Origin: Serilophus lunatus
Lineage: Eukaryota; Chordata; Aves; Passeriformes; Eurylaimidae
DNA: 64,000 bases
Direction of reading: 5' to 3'
Assembly: GCA_013399895.1 (NCBI GenBank)
Contig: VXBA01005871.1
Span: forward strand, 1-64,000
Under the pieces are notes generated by a model. That model saw only the letters and a list, made by a program, of their open reading frames with translations, was not told where the DNA came from and searched no databases. The position numbers and the translations under genes were made by a program. Below are positions 36,853-50,482 of this stretch, piece by piece (position 1 is the first letter of the stretch; every line of letters starts with the position of its first letter).

Positions 36853-39800
36853 TATATAGAAAGAGCTGTAAGGAAGATATTTAGGTCTGAACCTGCTGTT
36901 GTGCAGAAAACAGTTTTTCTTTTACTGTCTCTATTTTATTGAACTCAATACTTGGATTAGAAAAGTAACATCTTTGTCTCTGGTGCTTTAATCCATACTT
37001 GCTGCTATGGTGGGTAACCCCTTTGACCTGTGACACTGGGCTTTAACAGACTAATAGGCACAAAAATGAAGTCATTGTACTTGAGAACCAAGCCAAGAAC
37101 GCTTAAGTCATCCTTGTCCTCTACACTTGAACAACTGAATTTAGCATTTTTCAGTTAGAGTTGGGATAAAGCCCTAAAGTTGTTATAAGATGTTGTGCTG
37201 AACGTTGTTTCTGAGTAATAAAAAATACCAAAATTTCTGCAATGCTTTAGTATCACTTTACTACCTTAAATAAATACATACTACAAAGAAAACAATTCCA
37301 GGGCTTTTTTCTTTTTTCTTAGTCTGGTTTGTAATGGGAGTGAAAATGGCACTTGTCTCCATGCGCTAATAGAAAGCAAAAAAATGAAGCACTTGGAGAA
37401 AGAAACAGATTTCTTCAGAGTTCGACACTTGTCCCACAGGGACAAACTAGAATAGAGGAGAAAATACTGTAATATTCCTATTGCAAAGCTACATTTTCCA
37501 TGTCTTTGAAATGTGGAGTTTTTCGCTTATTTGAAGTGTGAATGTTGCCAAAACAGGTGCTGTCAAATTAATTGAATACAATATCTGCCAGTTGTGATGC
37601 TCAGAGAGACCTCAAAAATTTATGTAAAAAAGTAATCACTGGGAAATTGTCAGGGTCTTAAAACATTTTTTTCTTAACCTCATAAGCAATCTCTTATTTT
37701 TTAGCTACAGTTTGCCATTTCATAGAAGAAATGATTAGTGATATCATGCATAATTAACTATGTGGCTGAAGTTTAAGCCTCAGACATAGTGAGCCAAATT
37801 AATTTTTAGTGTAGAACTACAGACTCCAGCATGTTACTTCTGGAGCCAGCAAAGGCTGAAATCTCACAGAAAGTATTGATTTTAGATCCCCAAGAACGGT
37901 GTGTCTCATGTAATTCCACTGTCATCCCCTGCTTATTCATCAGAAATGGCTCACAGGGAGTTCAGCCTTTTTGGCAGAAGGCACTTTTTGATGTAGTGGT
38001 AATAACATATGGAGGTATTTATACTGTGCCAAGGACCAGGTTACCTCAATGCAATCACTAGCTAGAATTTTCTTTTTCTCTTCTAGTTTTGTAATCCAAA
38101 GCAAATGAAGATATTTGGGCGCACTATCTGTGAAATCATCTGAGCTAAGGATTGAACTAGTATTGGGCCAAAAAGACTTTGTGATTTTTTTCAAAAAATA
38201 CACATTTTTCTATTCTGAAATTAAAGGATATCCTGCCAGAAGAAAATGAATCTTCAAAATACCATGGGTTTGTCATTGTTCAAATTTTTCTGCTGTTCTT
38301 TGGACTTGTATTTTAAATTACAAACTTAAAAGTGATTTCTTAGGTCATTGTTGGTTGAACCACAGTATTTATCATTGAGTGGTGTCAGATAAATAAAACA
38401 ACCTGGAAATTTGATAATTCCTGATTTTTCAGTAAAAAATCCTCAGACTTTTGAGACTGCATGTGCAAACCACAGCTCCTGTGAATTGTTCATTTGACTT
38501 ACATTTACAGCATAGAGAACTGGGGAAAACAGGTTGAATCACTTATGTGTGTGAGCATGATTTCCTTTTTCTTTTTGGCTGGACCCACTATTACTCACTT
38601 CCATAAATTAACTCAAGGAATGGTTCCCAACTGACTTCTGTTCCTTGAACAAAACTCCTTTAAGCTCCTTGACACTCATTGATGAAACAGCTATTTCTAT
38701 GCTATAATGTCCTTGAATTTAATGATACATTAATTGCACTTTCTCGTTAATGATACCTCTATTATACCTCTCCATACTTCCTCCTTATTATCTTGTTATC
38801 CCCTTAAGTCACAACTAATGTTAAGATCCCAAGGCTTCAATTGGAATAATACTTTTAAAGCAAATTTCAGGGGGCCCAGACAAGTAAGAAATCTCTTAGA
38901 GTGTAACATTTTATAAGAAATTGATATTTATCATCTTAGTAATTAAAAATAAAGAATAAAATGCAAGCAAATTCAAGCTACGGCTAAAATGAAATTTGAC
39001 TTGATTAAAACAAAGCATTTTAGTATTATTGATGTAATAGTTTAAGTGACTCAGTTTGTGCTCTCATAACTGTTAGCCTTACCATGGAACTTTATGATAA
39101 GCTACACTTTGGTTGCATTGTTGGCAAAATAAGTATTACATTTATTGTCAAATTTTAAGTTGGTATTCAAGCTTCACACCAAATGCTACTAAATATTTCA
39201 TTGAAATATTATTAGAAGGGAAAAGAACTAAATATCTTTTTAATTAAATTCCAGCTTTTACTTTTCATTTTTATCCTTAACCTATGCACTTATTGTTTCA
39301 GAGGTGTATTCAATAGTTGCTTTTTTTCCTATATGGAAAACTTATTTATGTTTTCCTATACAGAGATAAAATCATCTTAAATGTTTATACACTCTTTCTT
39401 TGAAATGTTCTGTTTGCAGAACAAAATTAATTAACTGAAGACGCCCATGTTTCTGTAAATGAATTGCAAAACCCAAGAAAAATCAGAATGCTTTAATAAA
39501 AATATGTGCTATTTTATTCTTATAAGTATTACATCAAATATCACTTACATTGGACTTACTGTCTAATAGCACCCACAACATCTTAGGTATTTTTCAAGAC
39601 CCAAGCAAAAGTTTGGTCCTGACAAAGCAGAGCCTACAATCACAAAGAAATTTGAACAACCCAAATTGTGGAGTGAAAACATGTTGAGGTGTAGAGGTGA
39701 AATGAGATGAAGTTGTATCCCAGTTCCCCAGCCTACAAATAAGTTCTATTCACATGTGATTTCTCAACTGAAGTCAGAGTTTTCATTCCTAACATCCTGG

Positions 39801-42448
39801 GTCACGGATGTTTAAGAAGAGGAACAGTTCACAGGACTATAGAGAGGCAAATTCAGGGCAAGCTGGGGCCTGTTGAATTTGTAAACATTGTGAAAGTAAG
39901 GATGAAGGAGAAAAAAAGAATATTTTGAAAGAGTAGCTTTGTTACTGTTGATTAACTCTTAAAAAGAACTTTGGTTTACCTGATGTTTTGTGTTGTACAG
40001 TGGTGATCACATATTGAAATTTTGCTTTGAGAGCCTTTAAATTTGATGACCATGATGCCACTTGCATGTTTTGGGGTGATATGAGGATATAAAGCTATAA
40101 TTGGACTCTGGAAAGTGGACCATATGTTAGCTTTGCTTCTCTGTTTCTGCCATCAGATAAGGGTTAGTCCTGACCTTACACACCTTGAACACTGGAACAC
40201 TTCCATGTGCCCCTTCCATATTCCCTTGCTTTCCCAGAGGAACTCAGCCTAACCACTAATGAAATAATGAAGCACAGACTCCATAAATTTAATTTAGATT
40301 TTAATTGGCCAGAAAAAAAACCGAGCAGAGATGAAAAATCTGTTCTTATTGTATTTGTGGAAACTCCTCACTGATGCCCTGTGGATTTTGAAGTTGTTGA
40401 GAATATACATATATCTTTCTTTGCAGAAATCATACCTACCAGTATTTAACTGGATTTTTTCTTTGCTTCCTGTAAACCTTTCTAATAGATTCTCGCCTCT
40501 GGGGCAGCTTTACGAACTGAGATTTGAAGATGAGAATGAAGACTTTAAAATATAAAAATATATGGAGTATATTTGAAATGCAAATGCAAATGTGTTTGTG
40601 ACTTTTTATAAAATTCCCATGTCTGATTTTGTGTCATTATGCTGGTGCAAGTTACTGGAGTGTTCAACTGAACTAAGTGCATGTTCTCAAAAGAACTTTT
40701 CTGAAAAATTATAATTTTGAATCCTGTTATCTTGGAGTTATCACTACATTTGTTAGCAAATAGATATAGTAAGGTAAGGAAAAAGAAAATGTGATGTAGA
40801 GAAAAGCAACCCAAATTTCAAAGTCTCCAAAGCTCCTTTCCTGTGGAATGCTTTCCAAAACAATTTTTTTAAAGGTTCTTCAGAAGTACTTGCAAACAGC
40901 TGAAGTATAAAAGCTGAAGATGCCACCTATTTACCCCAAACCAAGTAATTTTAAGAGCAGACTTCTGAATAAGAACATTTGAGGACAGACTAGGTTCAGA
41001 ACTGTCATAGAATAGATGTTTTCAAACTCAGTCTAGTCTCCTTATAAAGTCGTTTGTGCCATGTGAATATTCAAATTTCAGTTAATAACAATTCATGATG
41101 ATTTTTGCATCTGCCTGTTTGCATGACGTACAATGTGTTAGGTGATTACAGTAGCTGCAAAAAAAATGGAAGGACAATTTTAAAAGCACAAAACAAATCT
41201 ATAAGCCTAAAAAATGAACACAGTGAACACAATAAAATATATCTGGAAAGACATACATGTCTTTGGAATTTATTTCCTTTTCTTAACTTCAAAAATATTA
41301 AAAATATATGTTGACAAAGCTCAAAATTCTGTAACAGCCTAGCTAGATCTGTGTAGCACAGGTTTAGGGTGCAGATATATATTCCTAAAAATACTTACTA
41401 TAAAAAGAAATTAAATAATATTTTCTTCTATGCTTCTTAATTCTGGCCTCTGGTGTTGTTCCTTTTTTCTCCCTGCACCCACCCACAGCCCACAATTTAT
41501 CTGGTCGTTCACTGGAAAGGGAAAAGACTGGGGGTGAGTGGGAACAAATGCACTCTTCCATTGCTCCTTCCCACTGTCACAGCTTAGGTGAACAGGTCAA
41601 AAAGAGAAAAACAGGCCTGCCGTCATCTAATGATTGTAAACTGAACAAATTTTCATAATAATGAAATTGCTTTTTCTTTCCTGTGTGTGGCTTTCTGTCA
41701 GTCTTGCTGATTCACTTTTATACATCTCTTGTCAAGCTATTAAATGCTATAATATATTTTCTTTTATTGTAAAGAGGTATTACTAACTTTGGAGAGGAAG
41801 AGAATCCCTCTTTTCTAATTGATGCTGTAAAATATAGTAAACAGGATGATGAATTAAACTTTCTTTGTGAAAGATCTTCTTTATGAATAATGCATTAGGC
41901 TTTATTTAAGGCATATAGATTTTATTTGCTTTTTATTAACTTACTACTTTTGACACTGATTCTACATTTCCCCACCCCTACTCCCCCTGGGAAAATCTTC
42001 TAATAAGGCATTTCATAAAATCTATGATTTCTTTGTTTTTTCTTTCTTTTTTTCCCCAAGTAGCTCTGACTGCAAGGCAAATGCTTTGTTATTGTAGAAG
42101 TAGTTTGTTTACATCCCCTGGGTGGAAACTGCTTGCTGTGAAACATTTTAAATTCATTTGTATCTATATCAAAGACCACCTCATTTTTAAAACTTCAAGT
42201 GTAACCTGCAAAACTTATTATTGTGTATTTTATTGGCTGATTTCTGGGTCCAGTGTTTAAGGTATATATGGTCAATTATGCACACAAGTGTAATAAAAGG
42301 GGCATGGTGAGTAAGACCTTTTGTCACAAAAGTACATTTGAAAATAGCTATAGCTTTTAATTTTTTTTTCTTTTGTCCAGTAGTGCATTAGTGTACTTGT
42401 GGCTTTCAGAAATATTGCAGTAACTATAGTTAGACCTGTCGCTGCATT
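36853..42448. other. Non-coding DNA
   Basis: No recognisable gene or repeat. Two T-rich acceptor-like tracts (about 37308-37322 and 42036-42060) have no paired donor or conserved open frame nearby. Confidence 0.62.
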
Positions 42449-42840
42449 TCACAGAATCATAGAATGGCCTCGATTGGAAGGGACCTCAAAGGTCCTCCAG
42501 TTCCAGGGACAACTTCCACTAGACCAATTTGCTCAGATCACCATCCAAACTGGCCTTAAGCACTTCCAGGGATGGGGCAGCCACAGCTGTTCTGGGAAAC
42601 CTGTGCCAGGACCTCCCCACCCTCATGGGGGAGAATTTCTTCCTAATATATGATCTAAACCTATTCTCCTTCAGTTTGAAGCCGCTCCCCTCCTGTCCTG
42701 TCACTACATGAACTTGTAAATAATCTCTATCTTGTGAGCTCCCTTCAGGTACTGGAAGGCCACAGTTAGGTCTTCCTGAAGCCTTCTCTTTTCCAGGTTA
42801 AACAATCCCAATCTCCCAGCCATTTGTTTGTTACTGCCTA
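42449..42840 (-). mobile_element. CR1 LINE 3' end (antisense)
   Basis: It begins with the intact-looking tail 'tcacagaatcatagaatgg' and continues 'gattggaagggacctcaaa', 'cacttccagggatggggca' and 'aatttcttcctaatatatg'. It then runs through 'ttcaggtactggaaggcca' into 'ttctcttttccaggttaaa'. The minus strand stays open at 42519-42704 and encodes the CR1 ORF2 C-terminus, with a W-H-R-F-P-R motif and SLEVLKASLD. The left end is the true 3' end of the element; the right end near 42840 is the 5' truncation. The retained frame and tail suggest it is one of the younger copies here. Confidence 0.95.
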
Positions 42841-45800
42841 AGCAGTCCAGACATTGATGGGGTTTACTCTCCCTGTCTAGTGAAGAAGGGATATGCTTCA
42901 TCCACTTTATAGTTTTTTCTATGAAGGTCATGGAGACATGGGGTTCAGCCAAACACTAAAATCCTTCTTGGATATTTCCAAACCTGCACTGATGGAAGAA
43001 ATACCACTGTTTAGTTATTTGAATCATCTATTTTATAATAATATAACATAGCTATATGAACTACAGGAAGCTTCCTTCTGGCCAAGTCATACTACTTACT
43101 GCCTGGAAAGGTCAAACCTGACACCTGTGAAATGGGTATGAACTATCAAGTTTAAGAAGGTTTTCCCTGCTTTCACAGTATTAGAAAACATTGTTGGACT
43201 GTGATTCTCCTTATCACTGCTTTAACCCTTCTGGCTTTTTTCCGTGAGAACATTCCTCCTTTAGCAGCTATTACCTACCTGAACCTTTCAATTGTACCTG
43301 AAGAAAGAGAACCCCAAAGCCACAGTGATGGTCATTGAATCAATTATGACTGTTTAACAATGTTTCAGATTTTTTCTGTTATTTGCAATATAGAGAACTG
43401 AACATATGATCATCTAATCTGTCAAATACCAATTAGATAGTTATATGACTAAGCCAGTTTATTCAAATTCCTCAGTATCTGGATCTTTCCATGTGTTTTT
43501 TGCCAAATATTTTCAGCATCAGGCCTGTAATGAAGATATGAATGTAGCAAATAAACAAATAAACACCACACAGTTTAATGAGAAAACAGGAAAATCTAAT
43601 CCCTGGGTCAGGAAATAGATGTAGCACTAAATGCATAATTGAACCAATTTCAATAACATTTCATTGACTAGTACAATATTTGGGCATAGTGTTTTTCACA
43701 GAAGATGTGTTAGGTCCATCTTTGCAGCTATTGGAATGAATAATTAAAAATGCATAGCTCATTACATATGTTTAGCATACCACTTGCAGCTCAGCAGCTT
43801 TGATTGGAACACAGACTGCAAGATCCAAATGCATTGGAAATGTCTTTCTGTGTTTTGCAAGGGCTCTTCAGTTGGCACAGAACTCTGCTGGCCTAAAGAA
43901 AATTACAAACATCTGCTTCTAGAGCCAGTTGACCTTGGTGTTCTTAAGCCCACAGAATAAAAATAGATTTCTGGGACACAATAGATATTATACCATGCTC
44001 TAAGAGTGACTCCTTCATTCCACTTGTTCCGAAGGCCGCCATTGGGTGATTAGTTTAGATACTGATGTTATAGAAGCCCAGAAAGCAAGGGGCTAATGTG
44101 TATGTTTCAAACACCAATAGGTGGATGGCTGTGGAGCCAGTCAAGGACTGTTAACAACAGCCAAGGTTTGCTGGTAATAACACATTGTGATAAAGAATAG
44201 GATGTGGCTTGAGAAGGGGCCATACAGAGGTAGGGCAGTACTTTTCTGGGACAAACATCATTGTTCTGGCTTCTGGAGATAAGCACAATATGGTACAGTG
44301 CAAGCACAGGAATGAGCGGGAGAAGTGAGCGTGGACTGTAGTGGGGAAGCAAGGCCACTCAAGACCCTTGAAGCCCTGTGACCCATTTCCAGAAAGGTCT
44401 AGAGAACAGACTATTCACAGTTACTAATTTTCATGGAAACTGGGAAATGTGTCTCCGGGGTAAGGAAAACTTATCCATAAAAAGGTAACCTCACCAAGCT
44501 CAGTGCACTTTCCCTGCACATGAACTCCAGGACCATTGACATTCCACCTAGATTGACACTGGAGCCAGAAGTAATTCTCTTCCCCTTTCCTTTCCCCTTC
44601 CCTTTCCCCTTCAATTCTAACATCTGTGTGTGTCAAGCTGAGAGACAGCTGATTGTCTTCTAGCAGAGTGGCTCCTTAAAGGTAGCAACTTGCTCCTGTG
44701 AAAAGCTAGATGTGTATCATATCTGCCAAAGTGTTGTTGAATGTGTGGGACCAGCACACCCTTTCAAAAATAGAATGGCAAATTGTATTTCTTTACTTAG
44801 TTTTGTTTCTTCATATTTGTTTGCTTTAGTCTAATTCAAATGATCTGCAACACTGAATTTAAGCAAGAAAGTATATATTGTATATAGCCATCTTCCTGCT
44901 GTTGTTTTCCTAACTTTTATTTATTGGCAGTGACTTTTCTACCTCTCTTTAAACTTCATTTCTTTCTGTTTTCAAATATCTTTCTTTATGGGCTCTTCTC
45001 CATTTTTGCCTTTTTGGGGAAGATTGGACACTTAAGTATGTCAATTTGATAAACAATAGTGTAAACCTGAAGAAAACTGGAGTACTGGATCCAGTCAAGG
45101 CTCTGTGGCAGTATATGATTTCTTACCTTTCTGTCCAAGAAAATGTTCAAAGACAAATGAAATACACACTGATAATGCATTTCCAAAATCAAACCATGAG
45201 AACAATTACAACTCCAAATTTTATTTCTAAGATTTGGGTGCTTTATTAATTTTCCAGTTTTATTTTTCCTCCTTGTAGAGCAGAATAAGAAGAGAGAAAA
45301 TGAAGGAGGATAAAAAGGAGAAAAAGGCAAAAGAGAGCAAGCAAGGACAGGGAGGGGACATTTATTTCCAGGTAGGAAGAGATCCCACCTAGTGGGATCT
45401 TTTCTCCTGAATTCATGTAGCTCTCTGATAATAATGAGACAGCTAGCAATACGTATCCGTTATGTCTCAATAATCCAGGTTGGAAAAAAAAATCAAGCCA
45501 AAATCCACTTTCAGCATTCCTTGAACTGGTTAACATTTACAGTTTGTTGTTTTGTTTTTGGTTTTGGTTTTCTTCTTAACATCCAAAAATAGCAAGAGTT
45601 ATGTATTTAATTCCCTAAATGCAGTCTTTAGTGTGTACCTGAGGAAATACATGTTTTGTATATTAGCTAGAAAACTATCATTGCAGTGATTAATATTTTT
45701 TATTTTTTATAGCTGCAGTATATAGTTGCTTTGTGCATCTGTGTCCAAAATGCATGAGTACAGCAGCACCTTACACACTGGTTATGTTATATTCTGACAC

Positions 45801-45999
45801 ACAGCAGTCAACAAAAAATATGTCACTAACCTTGCAGTGATACTTAAAAGAAGATAATACTTCTTGGTCTAAAATTTGATAATTTAAACACATTTTCCAT
45901 TCTTGCTTCAGAGGGCTGTTAGTGCTGAATAATTTGCTTATAGAGCGATTTTTACCTTTAGTCTTGCTCTCAGGCACATATTTCAGTGTAAAATCTACC
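42841..45999. other. Non-coding DNA
   Basis: No gene is recognised. A pyrimidine tract lies at 44575-44612. The segment around 44000-44400 is somewhat more GC-rich but matches nothing I know. Confidence 0.62.
44575..44612. repeat. Pyrimidine tract with mirror symmetry
   Basis: An unbroken C/T tract of CCCC and TTT blocks. CCCCTTTCCTTTCCCC within it is a mirror repeat, a form that can adopt triplex DNA. Confidence 0.82.
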
Positions 46000-46122
46000 G
46001 TCAGAACAACCCTAAAAGGTTTGTAATTGTACCTATTTGAAAGCATATGAACTGAGATACAGAAAGGTTATGACATGCCCAAGATTATGCAAGTCAGTCT
46101 GAAGAGCAGGAACGGAACTCAA
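46000..46122 (-). mobile_element. MIR-like SINE relic (antisense)
   Basis: The plus strand shows 'cagaacaaccctaaaaggt', 'gaactgagatacagaaagg', 'ttatgacatgcccaagatt' and 'gaagagcaggaacggaact'. This follows the reverse complement of MIR in order (caacaaccctatgaggt, gaggcacagagaggtt, acttgcccaaggt). MIR is an ancient tRNA-derived CORE-SINE shared by amniotes, and only decayed copies are expected in birds. Confidence 0.75.
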
Positions 46123-49100
46123 CTGGTAACACAGTCAGCCCTGTCTCTCATTTGCTTCCCTGCTGTGTCCCAGCTGTCCAAATATTTTAGCTAAATTGGT
46201 GCCTGGAAGAAACCCAGGGAGCTTAAACTGAATATGAGTAAGTTGTGATGGATATAGAGAAAGAAAATAGTTTGAAGAGCAAGATGAAATTATAGCTTTA
46301 TTTTCAACAGAGGAAAGTCATCCTCTGAATCTTGAGAAAATGCCTTTACTTTTCATAGCTTCTTTAGAAAATAAAACGAAGCATCTAGAGGAGTACTCTT
46401 CTCAGCTCTCAGCTGAGTGATGAAGTTTTCTCTCCTGTTTTTCTGATAAGTCTATGGCTGGAGCAGTATCAGAAATATCACCAAAAAATAGCAAAAAAGG
46501 TGGAATCTTTCTGTCTCATGTAGCATTCCCTCTTCCCAGAGGACAGAGCTCTTTAATGATGCTGGCAGCAAGCCTTGGGAAAATGGGCACTTCACAGGAA
46601 AGCTCTTATCATGCTCTTCAGAAACAGCCATGGATTCAGCAAATCAATTCTGCCTCTGGTGAGCTTCACCCGGACCAACACTTGACTTCTGTCCCAAAAG
46701 GATGTGAGGCAGGTGTGCTCTGCAATGAACCCAGCAGTCTTGCTTCCAGAGGGTGCATTCCTACTCCAGCTTTCCAGGAGCCTGCAGTTTGTCTTCAACT
46801 AAAACAAACAATGGGTAGGAAAAGGAGGATGGAGTGTGGTTCTCTGGCAGAATACAGTAAGGACACACTTCAGTGTCCTGCCTGGACTCAGCAAGTGTTC
46901 CCATGTGCTGCAGTTCAGGAGTAAAAATGAAAAATGAAAAATCCAAGGGAGAAAATACGCAGAAAAACCTATAGTTGGAATTTATCAAACATAAAATTTA
47001 TGATATAAGATGTCGACAAGAAGTTTGAATGCTAGAGAGAAGGTTTGTATTCTGTTTCAGTATCCATGAGGATATGTCTTGCATATGAAGGTATTCTATT
47101 GAAAAGATTAAATTAGTAGTCATTGCTAGTAGAAAGTTAAGAACTATTCCTGATTCTGAGGTTAGAAATCCAACTTCAACTGATAATTTTGTAATTTAGA
47201 TAATGTGATAAAATACTGAATGCTCAAACTGGTAAGGAATATACTGGTCATAAATTTGCAGTAATTTAGGCTTCTCTGAATGTAATAGGCTTTAATGAAA
47301 GTGAAGTAGTATGAACTGACATGGTAGGGTTAAAATAACATTAATAAGTATTATGTGGAACAAGTAGAGACCTAATAGTGTGACTACAACAGCCAGAACA
47401 GTACTATAAATAGAGAAAGCCAAAAAGTCAAAATATTGATAATATGTCAGAGCTCTATAAACTGTTCTACTCAATAAATAGATTGAGTTGCTAAATAAAA
47501 TACTATTATTACATCGTCTATGCTTCATCTTTGGTTTCTCTTCTTCCCTCTTAGAAATTAATTGCTGTCTTGGTTTAAGAATTTTAGTGTCACTGACAAA
47601 TGTAAAGAGTCATTGCAAAGATTGAGGATGTCTAGTGACAGGTGATTTGACCTACTGTTTATGAAATGGTTTTCTTTTTTTGGTGCAAATCTTGCACCAC
47701 CCTTTCTCGTACAGGGGTATGGGTTTTTCATTCACCTTTGATGCTGACAAAATTAGTGTTTTAACACTCCTGTCATGTTAGAAACTAGTTATACATGAGG
47801 AAAGGAGTGATCTGCAGATAAAAATTGGTGATATACATGGCAACGTTGAGCAGCAGCACTATCCTGTCAAATAGAGTCATACAACTGCAATCATTCTGGG
47901 AGCCATATTGTGATATGCATTTGTTGCATAATTATTATACAAGGTGCTGAAAACAAACCACAACGTAAGGAACTGTGGACTGTAGAATTAAATCTTCAGA
48001 GAGGAGGAGCAGGAGGTTCATTGTCATTTCTGTTCACTTAACTGACAGGTAGGAGAAAGAAAACAGATTGAAGACTATAAGATGCCTTCATGAGGGCTAT
48101 ATGGGGGAATAACTACATGAGCGAATGTAGCTGGACATTCAGGAGGAAGTTTTCTTATTTTTCATAGGGTTGTGAGACAGGAGATTATTGTCGGTTTGTT
48201 TTATTGGATTTTTTCTACCTCTCAGCTGGAAAAAAATTCTATCAGTTTTGCTTCCCCTTCTAAGGCAGAAGAAGTTGCTTATGCAAAATTACTGAATCTG
48301 GTTTTCTGCTTTACAAACAAAAACCATCATTGAAATTATGGTCTTCATCAAAACAAACTATTTTACTGTTATTTTATTACATTCCCAATGAGACTGAAAA
48401 AGTCCTATATCTTATGTAGATTTAATTGGTGAACCAAACCAGGCAATACAGCTTGTCACATTAAGTTATACTCTAGTTTAACATTCCTCTACATAATTGG
48501 ACATTTGTCTATTTGACATTTTTAAACCTGCGTTTTCATAGAAGTCTACACGGGTTTTGGCATCTGAGGAGGAGGTGAGGTTTCACAAGGGACCTGCAAC
48601 ATACTTATTGAAAGGAACTTAGTAAAGCATTGAAATCACAGGTTTTGTTTGAGGGTGGTGAGGCAATTTTAACAATAGAGTTAACAAAGGAAATACATGT
48701 GGTTTTCTAGCTCAGAGACTTATTAATAATAACAAATAATGTATTATTATACTGCTTTGTACTTGTATAAAAATAGATGTGCCTAGTTTTTCAAACAGAC
48801 TGGGCTGAGACTTCAAGAAAACCTTCTGAATAGCAATGAAATATAGGCAATAAATAGATTTTTGGAAATTATCATTTTTTAAAATATTTGCAGAAAGGCT
48901 TTATGTTTTATAACCAAACATCGATTAATGCAGTCCACTCCAGCTTTGCAATAAGGCTCAAAATATGTTGAGTTGAGTTTCTAGTTGAAGGTACCATGAA
49001 CTGATGTAAACATTGATTTGGTAGAAGAGGTCATGGCGATCATTTAGTATCAATGTAAACGGACCTTCTGGTCACAAAACATTTATAAACAGTGTGATGA

Positions 49101-49599
49101 TTTCAGAACTGTCAGCCTAAGTGGAATGTGGCTGAGAGGGAGGAGACGATGAGCTGTCAATGGGCTATTCATTGCTTGCTATTGGCACGTCATTATGTAC
49201 TGTCAGTCACCCCAATCTCATCTCATTGTTCTGCTTACTAAATTGTTGAGGCAAGAAGATCTGCAACTAAAGCATAATGAGAAGTCTCATTGCCAAAAGG
49301 GACAACAGTAATATGGATATTTTACTTAAGAGCTGGCTTCTTTATTAAAACCTTATGCAAGCAGTAATCTATTTACTTTCAGATAACAAGAAATAAAGGT
49401 CATAAATTAATCAAACTTCCATGTGGTAATGAAAGATATTTTATTTTCCAGTGTTCTGCTCTTCTTGAGTGTTACTAATCAACATTTTGTGATTTATTTG
49501 TCCTCTGTCACTGATAAATTGTTTATGACTTAAATTCCAAAAGTGCTGTGCAAACTAAACTACAGCTCCTATTGACTTGGGAAACTCTGTATAGCAAGT
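46123..49599. other. Non-coding DNA with one long chance-like ORF
   Basis: A 156-codon open frame lies at 46454-46924 on the plus strand in locally GC-richer DNA. It has no domain, signal peptide or good start context (T at -3). An 8-bp perfect inverted repeat TGGTGCAA-atc-TTGCACCA is at 47681-47699. Around 49100-49220 the sequence is rich in transcription-factor-like words (see findings). Confidence 0.6.
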
Positions 49600-49690
49600 T
49601 TTCCTGAGCCTCCCCCATACCTAATTGTATCTGTAAAATGAAGATAATGATTCCTTACTTTCCAGAGGCTGACGTAATGAATAAGCTATT
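49600..49690 (+). mobile_element. MIR-like SINE relic
   Basis: 'ttcctgagcctcccccata' followed by 'tatctgtaaaatgaagataa' and 'tgattccttactt' matches the MIR consensus stretch (gcctcagtttcctcatctgtaa, aatggggataat). Divergence is high, as expected for this old family. The ends are uncertain. Confidence 0.6.
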
Positions 49691-50151
49691 AATACTAGAT
49701 GCAGATATGAGAAGGTGTAAATCTGCCTAGATACCAGATTTTGCTGAGGGAAGGAATAAAAAATCTCCAATCTGGTATCTTTTTAAATGCACCTTCTTTG
49801 TTCAGTAGATAAGACACTATAAAAAGTACTTCAGAGATACAGAAGAATAATTGAGGGACAGAAGTTAAACATTTTGGTTTTGATACACTGAAAGTGTTCC
49901 AAATAGTGATAGTAATGTGTTTGCTTGTCCCTTTTATTCCCTGTGAACAACTGTTCAAAAGCTGTAAGAGCTTTTGTCTAATTCTTGTCTGATTCATTGC
50001 TCAAATCGTTCTCCAAACACTGTCCAGAACTATCTCCATCTATAGTAATGGATATCCCTCCAAAAATGAATGGATTAAAAATCAAAAGTGCATATTCTTT
50101 CAGTGATGTAGCATGGTGCTATTAAGTAATTACTGGACTTTTGCTTCTAGT
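49691..50151. other. Non-coding DNA
   Basis: No gene or repeat recognised. Confidence 0.6.
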
Positions 50152-50233
50152 CTATTATTATTATTATTATTATTATTATTTCTTGTTGTTATTATTACTA
50201 TATTATTATTATTATTATTACTACTACTACTAT
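50152..50233. repeat. Compound (TTA)n/(CTA)n trinucleotide repeat
   Basis: TTA units, an interruption 'tcttgttgtt', more TTA units, then four to five CTA units. It is a compound microsatellite that has probably mutated from one array. Confidence 0.93.
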
Positions 50234-50368
50234 CTTTTAGTGGATATTACTTTATGACAGGAAGTTGAATCACTCACCTTGAATTGGTCTGGAGATCTCT
50301 GTCAAGAGTCTGTGTTGTTTTGATAGTGCTACATCAAGGAACAAAGATACACAAAAACCCCTCAGAAA

Positions 50369-50482
50369 TATAGATTGGTTTGGGTTGAAAAGGACCTTGA
50401 AAGCCTTTCAATTTCAACTCTCCTGTCATTAGCAGGGACACTTTCCACTAGACCAGAACTCCATCCAACCTGGCCTTGACAT
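50369..50482 (-). mobile_element. CR1 LINE 3' UTR fragment (antisense)
   Basis: 'tagattggtttgggttgaa', 'aaggaccttgaaagccttt', 'cagggacactttccactag' and 'catccaacctggccttgac' form the reverse complement of the CR1 3' UTR. The copy stops after about 115 bases, before the ORF2 end. Confidence 0.88.

Noticed and set aside
47568..47760. 'tgtcttggtttaag', which resembles the start of some avian LTRs
   Set aside because: No matching CA end, target duplication, TATA box or polyadenylation signal could be found downstream.
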